This document shows positions 18,064-27,118 of a stretch of 64,000 nt of DNA, one piece after another. This DNA comes from Phenylobacterium sp. (GTDB taxonomy: Bacteria; Pseudomonadota; Alphaproteobacteria; Caulobacterales; Caulobacteraceae): assembly GCF_022402485.1 (NCBI RefSeq), contig NZ_JAKRSA010000025.1, positions 82,410 to 146,409 on the forward strand. Reading direction: 5' to 3'. Numbering within the stretch: the stretch's first letter is position 1; each line of letters opens with the position of its first letter. Both the position numbers and the translations under genes were made by a program. The notes under the pieces are model-generated. The model saw only the letters and a program-made list of their open reading frames with translations, was not told the DNA's origin and did not search any database.

Positions 18064-18159
18064 CGTCAGCTGGTCCGACGCCAAGTCCGACAACCCGACC
18101 ACTTCCCTATCCCCCTTCGCAATCCCCCGGCCGATGCGCCGGCGGGAAGGAGACCCCCC

Positions 18160-18516
18160 ATGCTCAAGCAACGCCGACTCTATGCCGACCAAGTGGCCGC
18201 CAGCCTGTTCGAGGCTGAGACCGCCATTGACGCCGCCCTGGCCAAGACCGCCGCCCTGGCGGGCGTTATGCCAGGCCTGAGAGCCCAGGCCGGTCTCTCG
18301 GCCTTGATTGGCCAGGAGGCCATGGAATGGACGAGCCGCTCCATCGTCGCCCTGGCAGAGGCCCGCAGGGCCGTGATCGAAGCGCATAAGGAACTCAGCC
18401 TGGCCCAGAAACAGATCGGCCTGGGGGCTGTCCTCTACGGGGATGGGGCGCCTAAGCCGGCCGAGCCGGTCCGCGGCCCTGCCCTGCGTGCGGTGAAGGA
18501 TGCCAACGCCGCCTGA
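18160..18516 (+). CDS. Conserved small hypothetical protein (Caulobacterales type)
   Basis: A 118-aa, mostly helical soluble protein beginning MLKQRRLYADQVAASLFEAE. From memory, proteins with this N-terminal QRRLYAD pattern and a helical, Ala-rich body occur next to membrane-anchored LuxR-HTH genes in Caulobacter relatives. The function is unknown. The ATG follows GGAAGGAGACC, an excellent ribosome site. It sits 96 bases after the LuxR frame, consistent with one regulatory cluster. Confidence 0.78.
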   Translation: MLKQRRLYADQVAASLFEAETAIDAALAKTAALAGVMPGLRAQAGLSALIGQEAMEWTSRSIVALAEARRAVIEAHKELSLAQKQIGLGAVLYGDGAPKPAEPVRGPALRAVKDANAA

Positions 18517-18559
18517 ATCGAAAGGCCGATCTATCCCCATAAGCGGGAGGCCGGCGCCT

Positions 18560-19066
18560 ATGCCAGGGCGTCGGCCTCTGCCACTTTGGCGGGCGCAAAC
18601 CCGTGAAAGATCCCTGGCCTTGTACTTTGCCGTACTTCCGCAGCAGATCTGGTTCGTCGCCATGGTCCTGGTCTCGGGTGCCGCCCTCTGGCGGGGGGGC
18701 GTCCCTGAGCAGCGCGTGGCTGTGGCCAATGTGGCGGCCTGGTTCCTTACCCCCCTGGCCTATGACCGGGACGTGATTGGGCTGCAATGGGGGGTCCTTG
18801 GGGTCGACGCCCTGTTCCTGGCCTATCTGCTGTTTCTGGCCATGACCACGAACCGCCTGTGGCTGCTGTTTGCCGCCGCCTTCCAGCTGCTCGGCATCAT
18901 GACCCATGTGGCCATGTGGGTGGACGAAGGGGTTCCGGCCTTGCCCTACCGCTGGGGTCTGGTGATCTGGAGCTACCTGATCCTGGCGAGCCTTGCGGTG
19001 GGTGCCTGGATTCACCGCCGTCAGCCGGCCAGGACGCTCGACCCGTCCGCCGAGACCCGGCGATAG
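18560..19066 (+). CDS. Small multi-pass membrane protein, unknown function
   Basis: A 168-aa protein with five or so hydrophobic segments (IWFVAMVLVSGAALW, VAVANVAAWFLTPLA, VLGVDALFLAYLLFLAM, LLFAAAFQLLGIM, LVIWSYLILASLAVGAW). No family assigned. The ATG at 18560 follows GGGAGG by nine bases. An earlier ATG at 18500 would overlap the preceding gene and add a polar Pro-rich tail. A TTG nearer the first helix is also possible. The C-terminal 15 codons overlap comM antisense. Confidence 0.7.
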   Translation: MPGRRPLPLWRAQTRERSLALYFAVLPQQIWFVAMVLVSGAALWRGGVPEQRVAVANVAAWFLTPLAYDRDVIGLQWGVLGVDALFLAYLLFLAMTTNRLWLLFAAAFQLLGIMTHVAMWVDEGVPALPYRWGLVIWSYLILASLAVGAWIHRRQPARTLDPSAETRR

Positions 19067-20553
19067 ATCAGGGCCTCGGCCAGATGGACCCGGCGCACCC
19101 GATCGGCCCCCTCAAGATCAGCGATGGTGCGGGCCAGGCGCAGGGTCCGCGTCCAGCCCCGAGCTGTCAGACCCGCCGCCTCAGCCGCCTTGGACAGCAG
19201 GGCCTGGGCCGAGGGCTCAAGCTGGGCCATGGTCTCCAGCCGCTCGCCGGAGGCCTGGGCATTGAGGGGTGCAGCGCTCTCGCCGGCCGTGAAGGCCCGG
19301 TCCAGCTGGATCGCCCGGGCCTGCGCCACCCGGGCTGAGGCCTCGGCCGTGCCCTGAGCCGGCGGGGGCAGGGCCATGTCGGCAGCGGTGACCGGCGGCA
19401 CCTCCACCACGAGATCCATGCGGTCCATCATCGGGCCGGAGATCTTCCGCTGATAGTCGCTCTGGCACCGGGGCGCCCGGCCGCAGGCCCCGCGGCCAGG
19501 CCCGCCAAGTCCGCAGCGGCAGGGATTCATGGCCGCCACCAGCTGGAACCTTGCCGGATAGCGCACATGGGCATTGGCCCGGGCCACCACCACTTCGCCG
19601 GTCTCCAGGGGCTGGCGCAGGCTGTCCAGGGCCTGGGCGGAAAACTCCGGCAGTTCATCAAGAAACAGCACGCCGTTGTGGGCCAGGGAGATCTCGCCCG
19701 GCTTGGCCTTCAGACCGCCGCCGGTCAGGGCGGCCATGCTGGCGGAATGGTGCGGGGTGCGGAACGGCCGCTGGCGGGTGAGTTCGCCTTTGGCGATCAG
19801 CCCTGCCACCGAGTGGATCATGGAAGTTTCAAGAAGCTCGGCGGCGGACAGGGGCGGCAGCAGACCCGGCAGCCTTGCGGCCATCATCGACTTGCCCGAC
19901 CCCGGCGGTCCCATGAACAGCAGATTGTGGCCTCCCGCGGCGGCGATCTCCAGGGCGCGCTTGGCATTCTCCTGTCCCTTCACGTCCCGCAGGTCCGGTG
20001 CACGCTCGCCCTCGACCACAGGGCCCGGCTGCGGCGGCGAAAGGATCTGAGTCCCGCGAAAGTGGTTCACCAGGGCGATGAGCGAGGGGGCCGCCAGAAT
20101 ACGGGTCTCCCCAGACCAGGCGGCTTCTGCGCCGCAGGCCTCAGGGCAGATCAGGCCAAGCTCCATGCCGCCCGCAGCCACAGCAGCCGGCAGGGCCCCA
20201 GCCACCTGAACGATCCGGCCGTCCAGGGATAACTCCCCCACCGCCGCCCATCCGCTCAGGGCGTCGGGGGGAACGATCCCCATGGCCGACATCACCGCAA
20301 GCGCAATGGGCAGGTCATAATGGCTGCCTTCCTTGGGAAGGTCGGCCGGGGCGAGATTGACGATGATGCGCCGGGCCGGCAGTGCCAGGCCTAGGCCCGC
20401 AAACGCCGCCCGCACCCGTTCGCGGCTCTCGGCCACGGCCTTGTCGCCGAGCCCCACCACCACGAAAGCCACCGCCCCACCGGTCAGCTGGACTTCAACA
20501 TCCACCCGGCGCGCCTCGACCCCGTCGAAGGCCACCGTCACCACACCCACCAT
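19021..20553 (-). CDS. comM: YifB/ComM family Mg-chelatase-like AAA+ ATPase
   Basis: A 510-aa cytosolic AAA+ protein. ComM promotes branch migration during natural transformation in some bacteria, and the family is widespread even where competence is unknown. The N-terminal ChlI-like domain contains VVGLGDKAVAESRERVRAAF and NLAPADLPKEGS. Walker A is MGPPGSGKSMMA near residue 218 and Walker B is GVLFLDELPEF near residue 297. The cysteine-rich insertion PCRCGLGGPGRGACGRAPRC is typical. Length is normal. Its stop lies inside the 3' end of the facing membrane-protein gene. It follows gshB on the same strand after 154 bases. Confidence 0.95.
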   Translation of the reverse strand: MVGVVTVAFDGVEARRVDVEVQLTGGAVAFVVVGLGDKAVAESRERVRAAFAGLGLALPARRIIVNLAPADLPKEGSHYDLPIALAVMSAMGIVPPDALSGWAAVGELSLDGRIVQVAGALPAAVAAGGMELGLICPEACGAEAAWSGETRILAAPSLIALVNHFRGTQILSPPQPGPVVEGERAPDLRDVKGQENAKRALEIAAAGGHNLLFMGPPGSGKSMMAARLPGLLPPLSAAELLETSMIHSVAGLIAKGELTRQRPFRTPHHSASMAALTGGGLKAKPGEISLAHNGVLFLDELPEFSAQALDSLRQPLETGEVVVARANAHVRYPARFQLVAAMNPCRCGLGGPGRGACGRAPRCQSDYQRKISGPMMDRMDLVVEVPPVTAADMALPPPAQGTAEASARVAQARAIQLDRAFTAGESAAPLNAQASGERLETMAQLEPSAQALLSKAAEAAGLTARGWTRTLRLARTIADLEGADRVRRVHLAEALIYRRVSADGSSVLAG

Positions 20554-20707
20554 GGACGCGCCTCCCGCCCCAGACCCCGCTCGCCGCCGACAGGGGCGAT
20601 TCTATCCACAGAGCCAAACCCGTTATGAGTTCAGATCACGAACAAAGATAGAACGCAACGGGAAGTTGGGCCAGATGCCAGATGCACGACCTGGGGGAAG
20701 GGCCATC

Positions 20708-21655
20708 CTATGCCCCAGCGCGGATCGATTCCACCTTGTCCCACATAAGATCGGCGGCGTTGATCCCGGTGAACTGCAGAAGTTGGCGGGCCCCAGTGGG
20801 CGAGGTGACATTGATCTCGGTGAGATAGTCGCCAATCACGTCGATGCCGACAAACAACAGGCCGCGAGCCTTCAATTCAGGCGCGATGATCTCGCAGAGC
20901 TCATGGTCCCGGGCCGTCAGTGCGACCGCCTCAGCCCGCCCTCCCACCCGCAGGTTTGAGCGGATCTGGCCGGCCCCCGGGACGCGGTTGATGGCACCGA
21001 CGGGCTCGCCGTCCACCAGCAGGATTCGCTTATCCCCCTTGGTCACGGCCGGGATGAACTTCTGGGCGATCAACTGCTCGCGGCCGATCAGGGCGTGCAG
21101 CTCCAGGAGGGCGTCAAGATTGGGGTCATCGGCCAGCAGGCGGGCAACCCCAGAGCCGCCGCCGCCATAGAGCGGCTTCAGCACCATGTCCCCGTGTTCG
21201 GCCCGAAAGTCGTAGATGGCCTCGATGTCCGAAGTGATCAGAGTCGGCGGCTGAACCCCAGGGAAGCCCGTGACGAACAGCTTCTCCGGCGCATTGCGGA
21301 CCTCCGTCGGGTTGTTCACCACCAGGGTCTTGGGGTGGACAGCGTCGAGAATGTGGGTGGCGGTGATATAGGCCATGTCGAAGGGGGGATCCTGGCGCAG
21401 CAGCACCACGTCCATCTCGGCCAGATCAACCCGCTCCCAATCCCCGAAGCTGGCATGGTCGCCCTTGACGTCCTGCACCTTGACCGCGCGCCCCCGGGCC
21501 ATGGCCCGGCCGCTCTCGAGGGACAGCCGGTCGGGGGTATAGACCCACAGACTGTGCCCCCGGGCCTGGGCGCTGAGCATCATCAGGAAGGTCGTGTCCC
21601 CCGCGATGTTGATCGATTCAAGGGGGTCCATCTGGACAGCGACCTTCAGGGTCAT
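20708..21655 (-). CDS. gshB: Glutathione synthetase
   Basis: ATP-grasp enzyme of 315 aa that joins gamma-glutamylcysteine and glycine in the second step of glutathione synthesis, in the cytosol. Visible features are the N-terminal domain [46 protein letters not shown], the glycine-rich ATP loop [10 protein letters not shown], and the C-terminal [12 protein letters not shown]. The ATG at 21653-21655 has GGGAG six bases upstream. An 11-residue upstream extension is less likely. It sits between the SirB1-like gene and comM in a minus-strand series. Confidence 0.95.
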   Translation of the reverse strand: MTLKVAVQMDPLESINIAGDTTFLMMLSAQARGHSLWVYTPDRLSLESGRAMARGRAVKVQDVKGDHASFGDWERVDLAEMDVVLLRQDPPFDMAYITATHILDAVHPKTLVVNNPTEVRNAPEKLFVTGFPGVQPPTLITSDIEAIYDFRAEHGDMVLKPLYGGGGSGVARLLADDPNLDALLELHALIGREQLIAQKFIPAVTKGDKRILLVDGEPVGAINRVPGAGQIRSNLRVGGRAEAVALTARDHELCEIIAPELKARGLLFVGIDVIGDYLTEINVTSPTGARQLLQFTGINAADLMWDKVESIRAGA

Positions 21656-21733
21656 GGCGTGCTCCCGGTTCAATTGCCGTTCCGACATAGGCGGCGGCGG
21701 CGGCGAGCGCCAGAGCTCCGCGGCCCTGGGTGC

Positions 21734-22552
21734 TCAGTTGAGCCTCAGCCGGACGCGCTCGCGCTGTACCCGGGCACCTAGGTCCGCGCCGTGGTCCAAC
21801 TCACTGGCCCGAGCCAGAGCCTCCAGGGCGCCGGCCAGAGCGCCCTGGCCCTCCCGGGCGGTGGCGATATCCAGCCAGGGCCGGTGGTCATGGGGGTCCA
21901 GCAGGGCCCGACGCAGGGCCGCGCGCTCAGCACGGGGATAGTCGCCGGCGGCGGCGGCCCGGGCAAAGATGTTGTTCTGCAGCCGGATCAGCACGGCCCG
22001 TTCGGTGGCCGGCGCCATGAGAAGATCCAGCCGGTCGGCCACATTGGGGGTCAGCCCGGCATGCAAGGCCCGCCGGGTGAGTTCTGAGGGCAGCACCACC
22101 CGCCCCTCGCTGAAAGGGTCAAGGGCCAGAGGCCCCCCGGGGGTTTCGATCCGCAGCAGGAAGTGGCCTGGAAAATCCACCCCTCGGACATCCAGACCGC
22201 CGCTTCTGGCCACATGCAGGTAGAGAATACCCAAGGTGACCGGGAGGCCCTTTCGCCGCTGGGCCAGGGCGATGATGTCGGCATTGTCAGGGTGATCATA
22301 GGAGAGCAGGTCGCCAGATAGCCGCAGATCTCCGGCCATCGTCTCGGCCAGGGCTTCTTCCGGACTTTCCCGCCGCAGGCGGGCGGTCAACCGCTCAAGT
22401 CCGGCCGCTGCGAGGTCTCGCACCGGTTGCGGATCGCGGCCAGGATCCTCGTGAATGGCACAGGCAATGGCCGCCTCAATCAAGGGGAAGGTGGCGCCCG
22501 GGCCCAAGGCGCCGGCTCCCGCAATCATCTCTTCCGCTGCCTCGCGGGTCAT
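21734..22552 (-). CDS. SirB1-like transglutaminase-core protein with TPR tail
   Basis: A 272-aa soluble protein of the SirB1/YchA group (Transglut_core2 fold). The conserved segment RRKGLPVTLGILYLHVARSGG followed by GVDFPGHFLLRIE is present, and the last 80 residues resemble tetratricopeptide helices (NNIFARAAAAGDYPRAERAALR). The biochemical role is unknown. Two starts are possible: ATG at 22550-22552 (used here), or seven codons upstream at 22573, which overlaps the yraN stop. It is probably translated with yraN and rsmI. Confidence 0.85.
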   Translation of the reverse strand: MTREAAEEMIAGAGALGPGATFPLIEAAIACAIHEDPGRDPQPVRDLAAAGLERLTARLRRESPEEALAETMAGDLRLSGDLLSYDHPDNADIIALAQRRKGLPVTLGILYLHVARSGGLDVRGVDFPGHFLLRIETPGGPLALDPFSEGRVVLPSELTRRALHAGLTPNVADRLDLLMAPATERAVLIRLQNNIFARAAAAGDYPRAERAALRRALLDPHDHRPWLDIATAREGQGALAGALEALARASELDHGADLGARVQRERVRLRLN

Positions 22553-22562
22553 GGCCGGGGCC

Positions 22563-22964
22563 TCACGTCCCATGCCAGGCGTCCGGGCGATGTTGCGGCA
22601 GACGACCAGGTGCCAGAGCGATCAGATCCAGCCGGACTGCCAAGGCCTTCAGGCGTGGCCTTGTGGCGGCCACCGCAGCTCCAGCGCGGCGCAGACGGTC
22701 GCGCTGCTCTGGCAGAACTGCGGCCAGGGCGTCCTCCAGGGCCTTGCGGCGCTTGACCTCAACCACGGCCAGAACACCGCCCTTCTGAGCCAACAGGTCG
22801 ATCTCGCCCTGCCGGGTGCGCAGTCGAAAGCCCAGAATTCTGTAGCCCTTGAGCATGAGCCAGAGGGCGGCCCAGGCCTCGGCCCGACGACCGCTATGGC
22901 GGGCCGCAGTGCCCCGCAGTCGTCTCTGCCCACGCCGACCATGGCCAGGGTCAGGCTTCCGCAT
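22563..22964 (-). CDS. yraN: YraN / UPF0102 family endonuclease-like protein
   Basis: A 133-aa small protein with the PD-(D/E)XK-like pattern of UPF0102: RRAEAWAALWLMLKGYRILGFRLRT, then GEIDLLAQKGGVLAVVEVKRR, giving an Asp in EIDLL and Glu/Lys in VEVK. The family's nuclease function is predicted, not proven. The N-terminus is short and Arg/Gly rich. It overlaps rsmI by 14 bases, the common rsmI-yraN arrangement in proteobacteria, so translation is likely coupled. Confidence 0.88.
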   Translation of the reverse strand: MRKPDPGHGRRGQRRLRGTAARHSGRRAEAWAALWLMLKGYRILGFRLRTRQGEIDLLAQKGGVLAVVEVKRRKALEDALAAVLPEQRDRLRRAGAAVAATRPRLKALAVRLDLIALAPGRLPQHRPDAWHGT

Positions 22965-23835
22965 CGGCCTGTTCCGCCTTGAGTTCCAGGGCTCGGCGAT
23001 AGAGCTCCCGCCGGGGCAGGCCCAGCGCCCGGGCCACTTCCCCTGCAGCCTCGGCGGGTTTCAGCCGGGCCAGGGCGTCGCGCAGGGCAAGGTCAGCGTC
23101 GGCCGCCGTCGCCTCCATTTCGCGGCCTGGGCCCACCAGGATGACGATCTCACCCTTGGGGGCCTGAAGGGTCGGATCAGCCGCCAGCACATCCAGGGGG
23201 CCGCGCACCACCGTCTCATAGAGCTTGGTGAGCTCGCGGCAGACCACCGCCTGACGGGACCCAAACACGTCTGCCATGTCCGCAAGGCTTTCCCCCAGAC
23301 GTGAAGCGCCCTCGAAGAAGACCAGGGTGGCGCGCAGGCCCGCGACCTCCTGCAGGAACGTCCGCCGCGCCGCGCGCTTGGGAGGCGGGAAGCCGGCGAA
23401 CAGGATCCGGTCCGAGGGCAGGCCGGCCACTGACAATCCAGCCAACAGGGCCGAGGCCCCGGGGATCGGATAGACCGGGAAGCCGGCGGCGGCGGCCTCG
23501 CGCACCATCCTATACCCAGGGTCAGAGATCAGCGGCGTTCCGGCATCGGAGACCAGCGCCACCCGTCCGCCCTGCTCCAGAACCGCCAGGGCCTTGGGCC
23601 TGGCCCGCTCTGCGGCGTGCTCGTCATGCCGCTCCATCTTCCCGGAAATCTTGAAGGCGGCCAGCAGCTTTCCGGTCACCCGGGTGTCCTCAGCCAGGAT
23701 CAGGTCCGCGCCGGCCAATACATCCAGAGCGCGAAGCGTGATGTCGCGTAAATTTCCGATCGGCGTTGCGACGATATAGAGCCCCGGCGCAAGGGGGGCG
23801 GCGGACAGGGGCGGCGGGGCGACAGAATGGGCCAT
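22951..23835 (-). CDS. rsmI: 16S rRNA (cytidine-1402-2'-O)-methyltransferase
   Basis: Tetrapyrrole-methylase-fold enzyme of 294 aa that 2'-O-methylates C1402 of 16S rRNA using SAM. Motifs are LYIVATPIGNLRDITLRAL at the N-terminus, LILAEDTRVTGKLL, VALVSDAGTPLISDPGY, PIPGASALLAGLSVAGLPSD and the FFEGASRL block. Length is typical. It heads the rsmI-yraN-sirB1-like series. Confidence 0.96.
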   Translation of the reverse strand: MAHSVAPPPLSAAPLAPGLYIVATPIGNLRDITLRALDVLAGADLILAEDTRVTGKLLAAFKISGKMERHDEHAAERARPKALAVLEQGGRVALVSDAGTPLISDPGYRMVREAAAAGFPVYPIPGASALLAGLSVAGLPSDRILFAGFPPPKRAARRTFLQEVAGLRATLVFFEGASRLGESLADMADVFGSRQAVVCRELTKLYETVVRGPLDVLAADPTLQAPKGEIVILVGPGREMEATAADADLALRDALARLKPAEAAGEVARALGLPRRELYRRALELKAEQADAEA

Positions 23836-23880
23836 GAGGCAAGGGTTCGCCGGTCACAGCCTGCAAAGCAAGCCTGACCA

Positions 23881-25050
23881 TCAGACCAACAGCTGGCGGG
23901 TCACATGGTCAAGCAGCAGCCGGCCCGCGGGGGTGGATCGCAACCTGAAATTGTCTTTTTGGAGCAAGCCAGCGTCTACAAGGGCTTGCACCCGGGGATG
24001 TTCCGGAGACAGCCCCAGCGGCGCCACTTCTGCGAAAGTGACCCCGGGCCAGACCCGCAAGCCGCTGAGCACACGTTCCTCGGCTGCTGAGATCGGGGAT
24101 AGGGCCTCAAGCTCAGGGAAACCCCACCCCGATTCGGCCACTCGGGCGATATAGTCCGCCGGCCGCGCGAGGGCTTCGGTCGCCTGACGGACGCCACCAA
24201 GGGTGATCCGCCCATGGGCCCCAGGGCCGACCCCCACATAATCCACGCCCTGCCAGTAAACGAGATTGTGCCGGGATCGGGCGGCTAGACCCCGGGCGTG
24301 GTTGGACACCTCATAGGCCTCGAAACCCGCCGCCTCCAGAACCGCCTGGGTCGTCTCATAGAGGGCCGCGCCCACCGCTTCATCAGGGGGCGAGAACCGC
24401 CCCCGCCGCACGGCGCGGTCAAAGGCAGTACCGGCCTCTATGGTCAGCTGATAGGGAGACATGTGCTCGGCACCGGACTCCAGGGCTTCGGCCAGCTCCG
24501 CCGCCCAGGCGCCTGGCGTTTGGCCAGGCCGGGCATAGATCAGGTCGAGGGAAAGTCGCGGAAAGGTGCGGGCCGCCATGGCCAGGGCCCTTCGGGCGGC
24601 CGCGGCATCATGATCACGGCCCAGAAAGGCCAGGGCCGCGTCATCCAGGGCCTGCACCCCCAGGGACAGTCGCCCGATCCCCGCCTGGGCCAGGGCTGAG
24701 AACCGTTCAGCCTCGGCGTCGGTGGGATTGGCCTCCAGGCTGACCTCCAGATCCTGGGCCGGGGTCCAGAGACTTTGGGCCGCCGCCAGCACCTGCGCCA
24801 CGGCCGCCGGATCCATCAGCGAAGGCGTGCCGCCGCCAAAGAACACAGAGACCAGGGTCCGGGGCCCGGTCAGGGCCGCCTGGGCGTGGAGATCATCCAC
24901 GATGGCCTGGACAAGGGCAGCCTGCTCCTGCCGGCGCCCCCGATCACGATAGACGTTGAAGTCGCAATAGGGGCAGATCCGCGCGCAATAGGGCCAGTGG
25001 ATATAGATCCCCAGGGGCGGCCCAGCCGAGGCCGGCGCGGCTTGGGTCAA
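23881..25050 (-). CDS. hemW: Radical SAM heme chaperone HemW-like protein
   Basis: A 389-aa radical-SAM protein. HemW proteins bind heme and a [4Fe-4S] cluster and help insert heme into respiratory enzymes; they were formerly annotated as coproporphyrinogen III oxidase. The cluster cysteines are C22, C26 and C29 ([11 protein letters not shown]). [14 protein letters not shown] and [10 protein letters not shown] are the expected SAM-binding blocks, and the HemW-type HNLVYWQG segment is present. Translation starts at TTG (25048-25050), overlapping the rdgB stop as TTGA, so it is coupled to rdgB. Confidence 0.95.
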   Translation of the reverse strand: MTQAAPASAGPPLGIYIHWPYCARICPYCDFNVYRDRGRRQEQAALVQAIVDDLHAQAALTGPRTLVSVFFGGGTPSLMDPAAVAQVLAAAQSLWTPAQDLEVSLEANPTDAEAERFSALAQAGIGRLSLGVQALDDAALAFLGRDHDAAAARRALAMAARTFPRLSLDLIYARPGQTPGAWAAELAEALESGAEHMSPYQLTIEAGTAFDRAVRRGRFSPPDEAVGAALYETTQAVLEAAGFEAYEVSNHARGLAARSRHNLVYWQGVDYVGVGPGAHGRITLGGVRQATEALARPADYIARVAESGWGFPELEALSPISAAEERVLSGLRVWPGVTFAEVAPLGLSPEHPRVQALVDAGLLQKDNFRLRSTPAGRLLLDHVTRQLLV

Positions 25051-25649
25051 AACAGGGCGGCCTTGAGCTTGGCGAAAGCCAAGGCCCGATGGCTCATGGC
25101 GTCCTTGGCCACAGGGTCCATCTCGCCAAAGGTCTCCCGCCCCCCCTCAGGCACAAAGATGGGGTCATAGCCAAAACCACGGTCGCCCCGCCGAGGGAAC
25201 ACCAGCCGGCCATCCAGTCGGCCCTCCACCACCAGGGCGGGCCCCTCATCGGGCCAGGCCACGGCCAGGGCGCAGGTGAAAAAGGCGCTGGCGTCCTCGC
25301 CGCCAACGGCTCTCAGTTCCCCCTCCACCCGGTCCATGGCGACACCGAAGTCCTTCCCCGGCCCCGCCCAGCGGGCCGACAACACGCCGGGCGCGCCGCC
25401 CAGGGCGCTCACGCTGAGACCGGAATCGTCGGCCAGAGCGATCAGACCTGAGCCCCGGGCGGCAGCGCGGGCTTTCAGCAGCGCATTGCCGACAAAGGTG
25501 GTTTCGGTCTCCTCGGGTTCCGGCAGCCCCAATTCCCCCGCCGTCACCAGCTCGAACCGATTTTCAAGAATGGCGGCGAGCTCACGGGCCTTGCCGGGAT
25601 TGTGCGTCGCCACCACCAGTCTGGCGCCAGGTTCGAGCTTCAGGGCCAT
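25047..25649 (-). CDS. rdgB: RdgB/HAM1 non-canonical purine NTP pyrophosphatase
   Basis: A 200-aa cytosolic enzyme that hydrolyses ITP, dITP and XTP to monophosphates, keeping deaminated purines out of nucleic acids. Motifs are [17 protein letters not shown] at the N-terminus, [18 protein letters not shown], the metal site [17 protein letters not shown] and the C-terminal FGYDPIF...[10 protein letters not shown]. Length is normal. The four-base overlap with hemW indicates an operon. In related genomes rph normally precedes it directly. Here a 1.4-kb opposite-strand module separates the two. Confidence 0.96.
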   Translation of the reverse strand: MALKLEPGARLVVATHNPGKARELAAILENRFELVTAGELGLPEPEETETTFVGNALLKARAAARGSGLIALADDSGLSVSALGGAPGVLSARWAGPGKDFGVAMDRVEGELRAVGGEDASAFFTCALAVAWPDEGPALVVEGRLDGRLVFPRRGDRGFGYDPIFVPEGGRETFGEMDPVAKDAMSHRALAFAKLKAALF

Positions 25650-25773
25650 GGGCCATCCTTTCGTGCGAGCGGCCGAACATAGGGACGGCGCGAGGCCGGG
25701 GCAAACCGGCGAGGCGGAGGTCTGGCCGGCGTCAGGCCGATGACAGGATGTTCACTTCATTGCCTCGATTTAA

Positions 25774-25808
25774 TATCGTTTTTCGATAATTTTCTTGATC
25801 GAAAAACG
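25774..25808 (+). promoter_or_regulatory. Overlapping palindromes upstream of the DUF2975/XRE module
   Basis: In a locally AT-rich stretch, TATCG-TTTTT-CGATA (25774-25788) lies within a larger perfect repeat, CGTTTTTCGAT (25777-25787) and ATCGAAAAACG (25798-25808), with a 10-base spacer. Further TATCG copies follow at about 25818 and 25825. It lies 90-120 bases before the first small gene of the module and is a likely operator, perhaps for the module's own XRE regulator. That link is inferred. Confidence 0.55.
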
Positions 25809-25896
25809 GCATGTCCGTATCGACTATCGACATGGAGCCGCGTCGCTCCACACCGGTGTCCTGCCCTCAGGCGCCTTCAATTTCAGGAGATTTCCC

Positions 25897-26007
25897 ATGT
25901 CCAACTTCACCCCGATCAACGGCTTTGAACGTCTTGCCCTGGCGTTTGCCCTCTGTCTGGCCGTCCTGCCGATCGTCACCGTGGTCGCCGGCGTCGGCAT
26001 CCTCTAA
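25897..26007 (+). CDS. Small single-pass membrane peptide (36 aa)
   Basis: An ATG preceded by CAGGAGA seven bases upstream opens a 36-codon frame. The N-terminal dozen residues are polar (MSNFTPINGFER) and the rest is one hydrophobic helix rich in Ala, Val and Leu. Its size, ribosome site and place at the head of the DUF2975-XRE module support a real gene. The function is unknown; an inner-membrane modulator is possible. Confidence 0.6.
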   Translation: MSNFTPINGFERLALAFALCLAVLPIVTVVAGVGIL

Positions 26008-26039
26008 TCTCGGGCGAAGATAGACGGGGCTAGAAGACC

Positions 26040-26570
26040 ATGCGCGCTCTGGGGCCAGGCTCGGTGTCGAGCTTTCTGAAGATCATCCTCGACGTGGTCT
26101 ATGTGGCCCTCTGGATCGGGGTGGGCGCCGTGGGTGCCCTGATGCTCCTGGCCTTGCTGTTCTCGTTCAATCCAGACCTCCTGGCCGACCTGGTGGTCAC
26201 CGCCGGAGGGGAAGAGGTCAAGAACCGGGGGCCTGTGATGACCCTCGGCCTCCTGGCGGCGACGGTCTATATGGGTGGTGTTCTGGTGATCGTGGCGCAG
26301 CTGCGCAAGATCTTCGCCACCTTGACCGCCGGAGACCCTTTCCACCCCGAAAATGTCCGCCGCCTGCGGGTGGTGGGCCTGATTCTCGCAGGACTGGAGC
26401 TTGGCCGCTATGCCTTCTGGGTGTTGTCGCGGTCGATCCTGCCCGATGCGAACGCCGTCGAACCCAGCCTGAGCCTCACCGCATGGTTTTCCGTCCTGGT
26501 GGTCTTCGTGCTGGCCGAGGTGTTCCGTGAGGGTGCCCGCCTGCGCCGCGAAGCCGAACTGACCATCTGA
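26040..26570 (+). CDS. DUF2975 family membrane protein
   Basis: A 176-aa inner-membrane protein with four hydrophobic segments (about residues 12-45, 62-82, 113-135 and 150-170). The loop RKIFATLTAGDPFHPENVRRLR is the conserved DUF2975 block (F.P.NV.RLR). Such proteins are typically encoded with a small XRE regulator of the YozG type, exactly as here, 13 bases downstream. A membrane sensor or antagonist of the regulator is the usual hypothesis, but the function is unproven. The start ATG has only a weak ribosome site. Confidence 0.88.
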   Translation: MRALGPGSVSSFLKIILDVVYVALWIGVGAVGALMLLALLFSFNPDLLADLVVTAGGEEVKNRGPVMTLGLLAATVYMGGVLVIVAQLRKIFATLTAGDPFHPENVRRLRVVGLILAGLELGRYAFWVLSRSILPDANAVEPSLSLTAWFSVLVVFVLAEVFREGARLRREAELTI

Positions 26571-26583
26571 GGAGCCGCTTTCC

Positions 26584-26817
26584 GTGCCCATCCGCGTGCT
26601 TCTTGACCGTGTCCTGCTGGAACGACGTATGTCCCTCACCGAACTGGCGGACCGGGTGGGCGTGACCATCGCCAACCTGTCGATCCTCAAGACCGGCAAG
26701 GCCCGGGCCGTTCGGTTCTCTACCCTGGCGGCCCTGTGCCGCGAGCTCGACTGTCAGCCCGGCGACCTGCTGCACTTTGAGCCCGGACCCGGGGATGAGG
26801 ATTTCGAAGACGATTAA
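26584..26817 (+). CDS. Small XRE/Cro regulator, YozG type
   Basis: A 77-aa protein that is almost only a helix-turn-helix: LLERRMSLTELADRVGVTIA followed by NLSILKTGKARAVRFSTLAALCRELDCQPGDLL. This matches the small Cro-like regulators paired with DUF2975. An acidic C-terminal tail (EDFEDD) is present. Translation starts at GTG, with GAGGAG about ten bases upstream, 13 bases after the DUF2975 stop. It probably controls its own module through the palindromes at 25774-25808 and possibly 26927-26954. Confidence 0.88.
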   Translation: MPIRVLLDRVLLERRMSLTELADRVGVTIANLSILKTGKARAVRFSTLAALCRELDCQPGDLLHFEPGPGDEDFEDD

Positions 26818-26926
26818 GTCGCCGGAACGGATTTATGTTGCATCGCCACAACACAACTCCGTGATCTTGCGGCGCACCCCTCAGTTTCTTGGTCGCCCCC
26901 GTTGCAGGGCAAAGACCCCCCGCCTA

Positions 26927-26954
26927 TGTGCAATGCAACATTTTGCACTGCACA
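26927..26954 (+). repeat. Imperfect palindrome before the 35-aa gene
   Basis: TGTGCAATGCAA (26927-26938) and TTGCACTGCACA (26943-26954) match at 11 of 12 positions around a CATT centre. The repeat ends at the AGGGG ribosome site of the next small gene. It could be an operator, or an RNA hairpin that affects translation. Confidence 0.5.
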
Positions 26955-26966
26955 AAGGGGCAGAAC

Positions 26967-27074
26967 ATGTTTGCAGCGATCGAACGCTTCCTGGCGCTCT
27001 GGCTGGCGCCGCTGGCCAATGAACTGGCCCGCATGCCGCCTTCAGCCCAGCGCGACCTGCTGATCGGCCTCTAA
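26967..27074 (+). CDS. Small amphipathic peptide (35 aa)
   Basis: An ATG with AAAGGGG eight bases upstream opens a 35-codon frame. The N-terminal half is an aromatic/hydrophobic helix (MFAAIERFLALWLAPLAN) and the C-terminal half is polar with an RDLLIGL end. The gene is bracketed by a palindrome upstream and a strong intrinsic terminator 45 bases downstream, so it could be a short independent transcript. Not recognised. Confidence 0.5.
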   Translation: MFAAIERFLALWLAPLANELARMPPSAQRDLLIGL

Positions 27075-27118
27075 GGGCGATCGTCCTTGAGGCCTCAGCA
27101 AGAGGTCTGAAATACACG

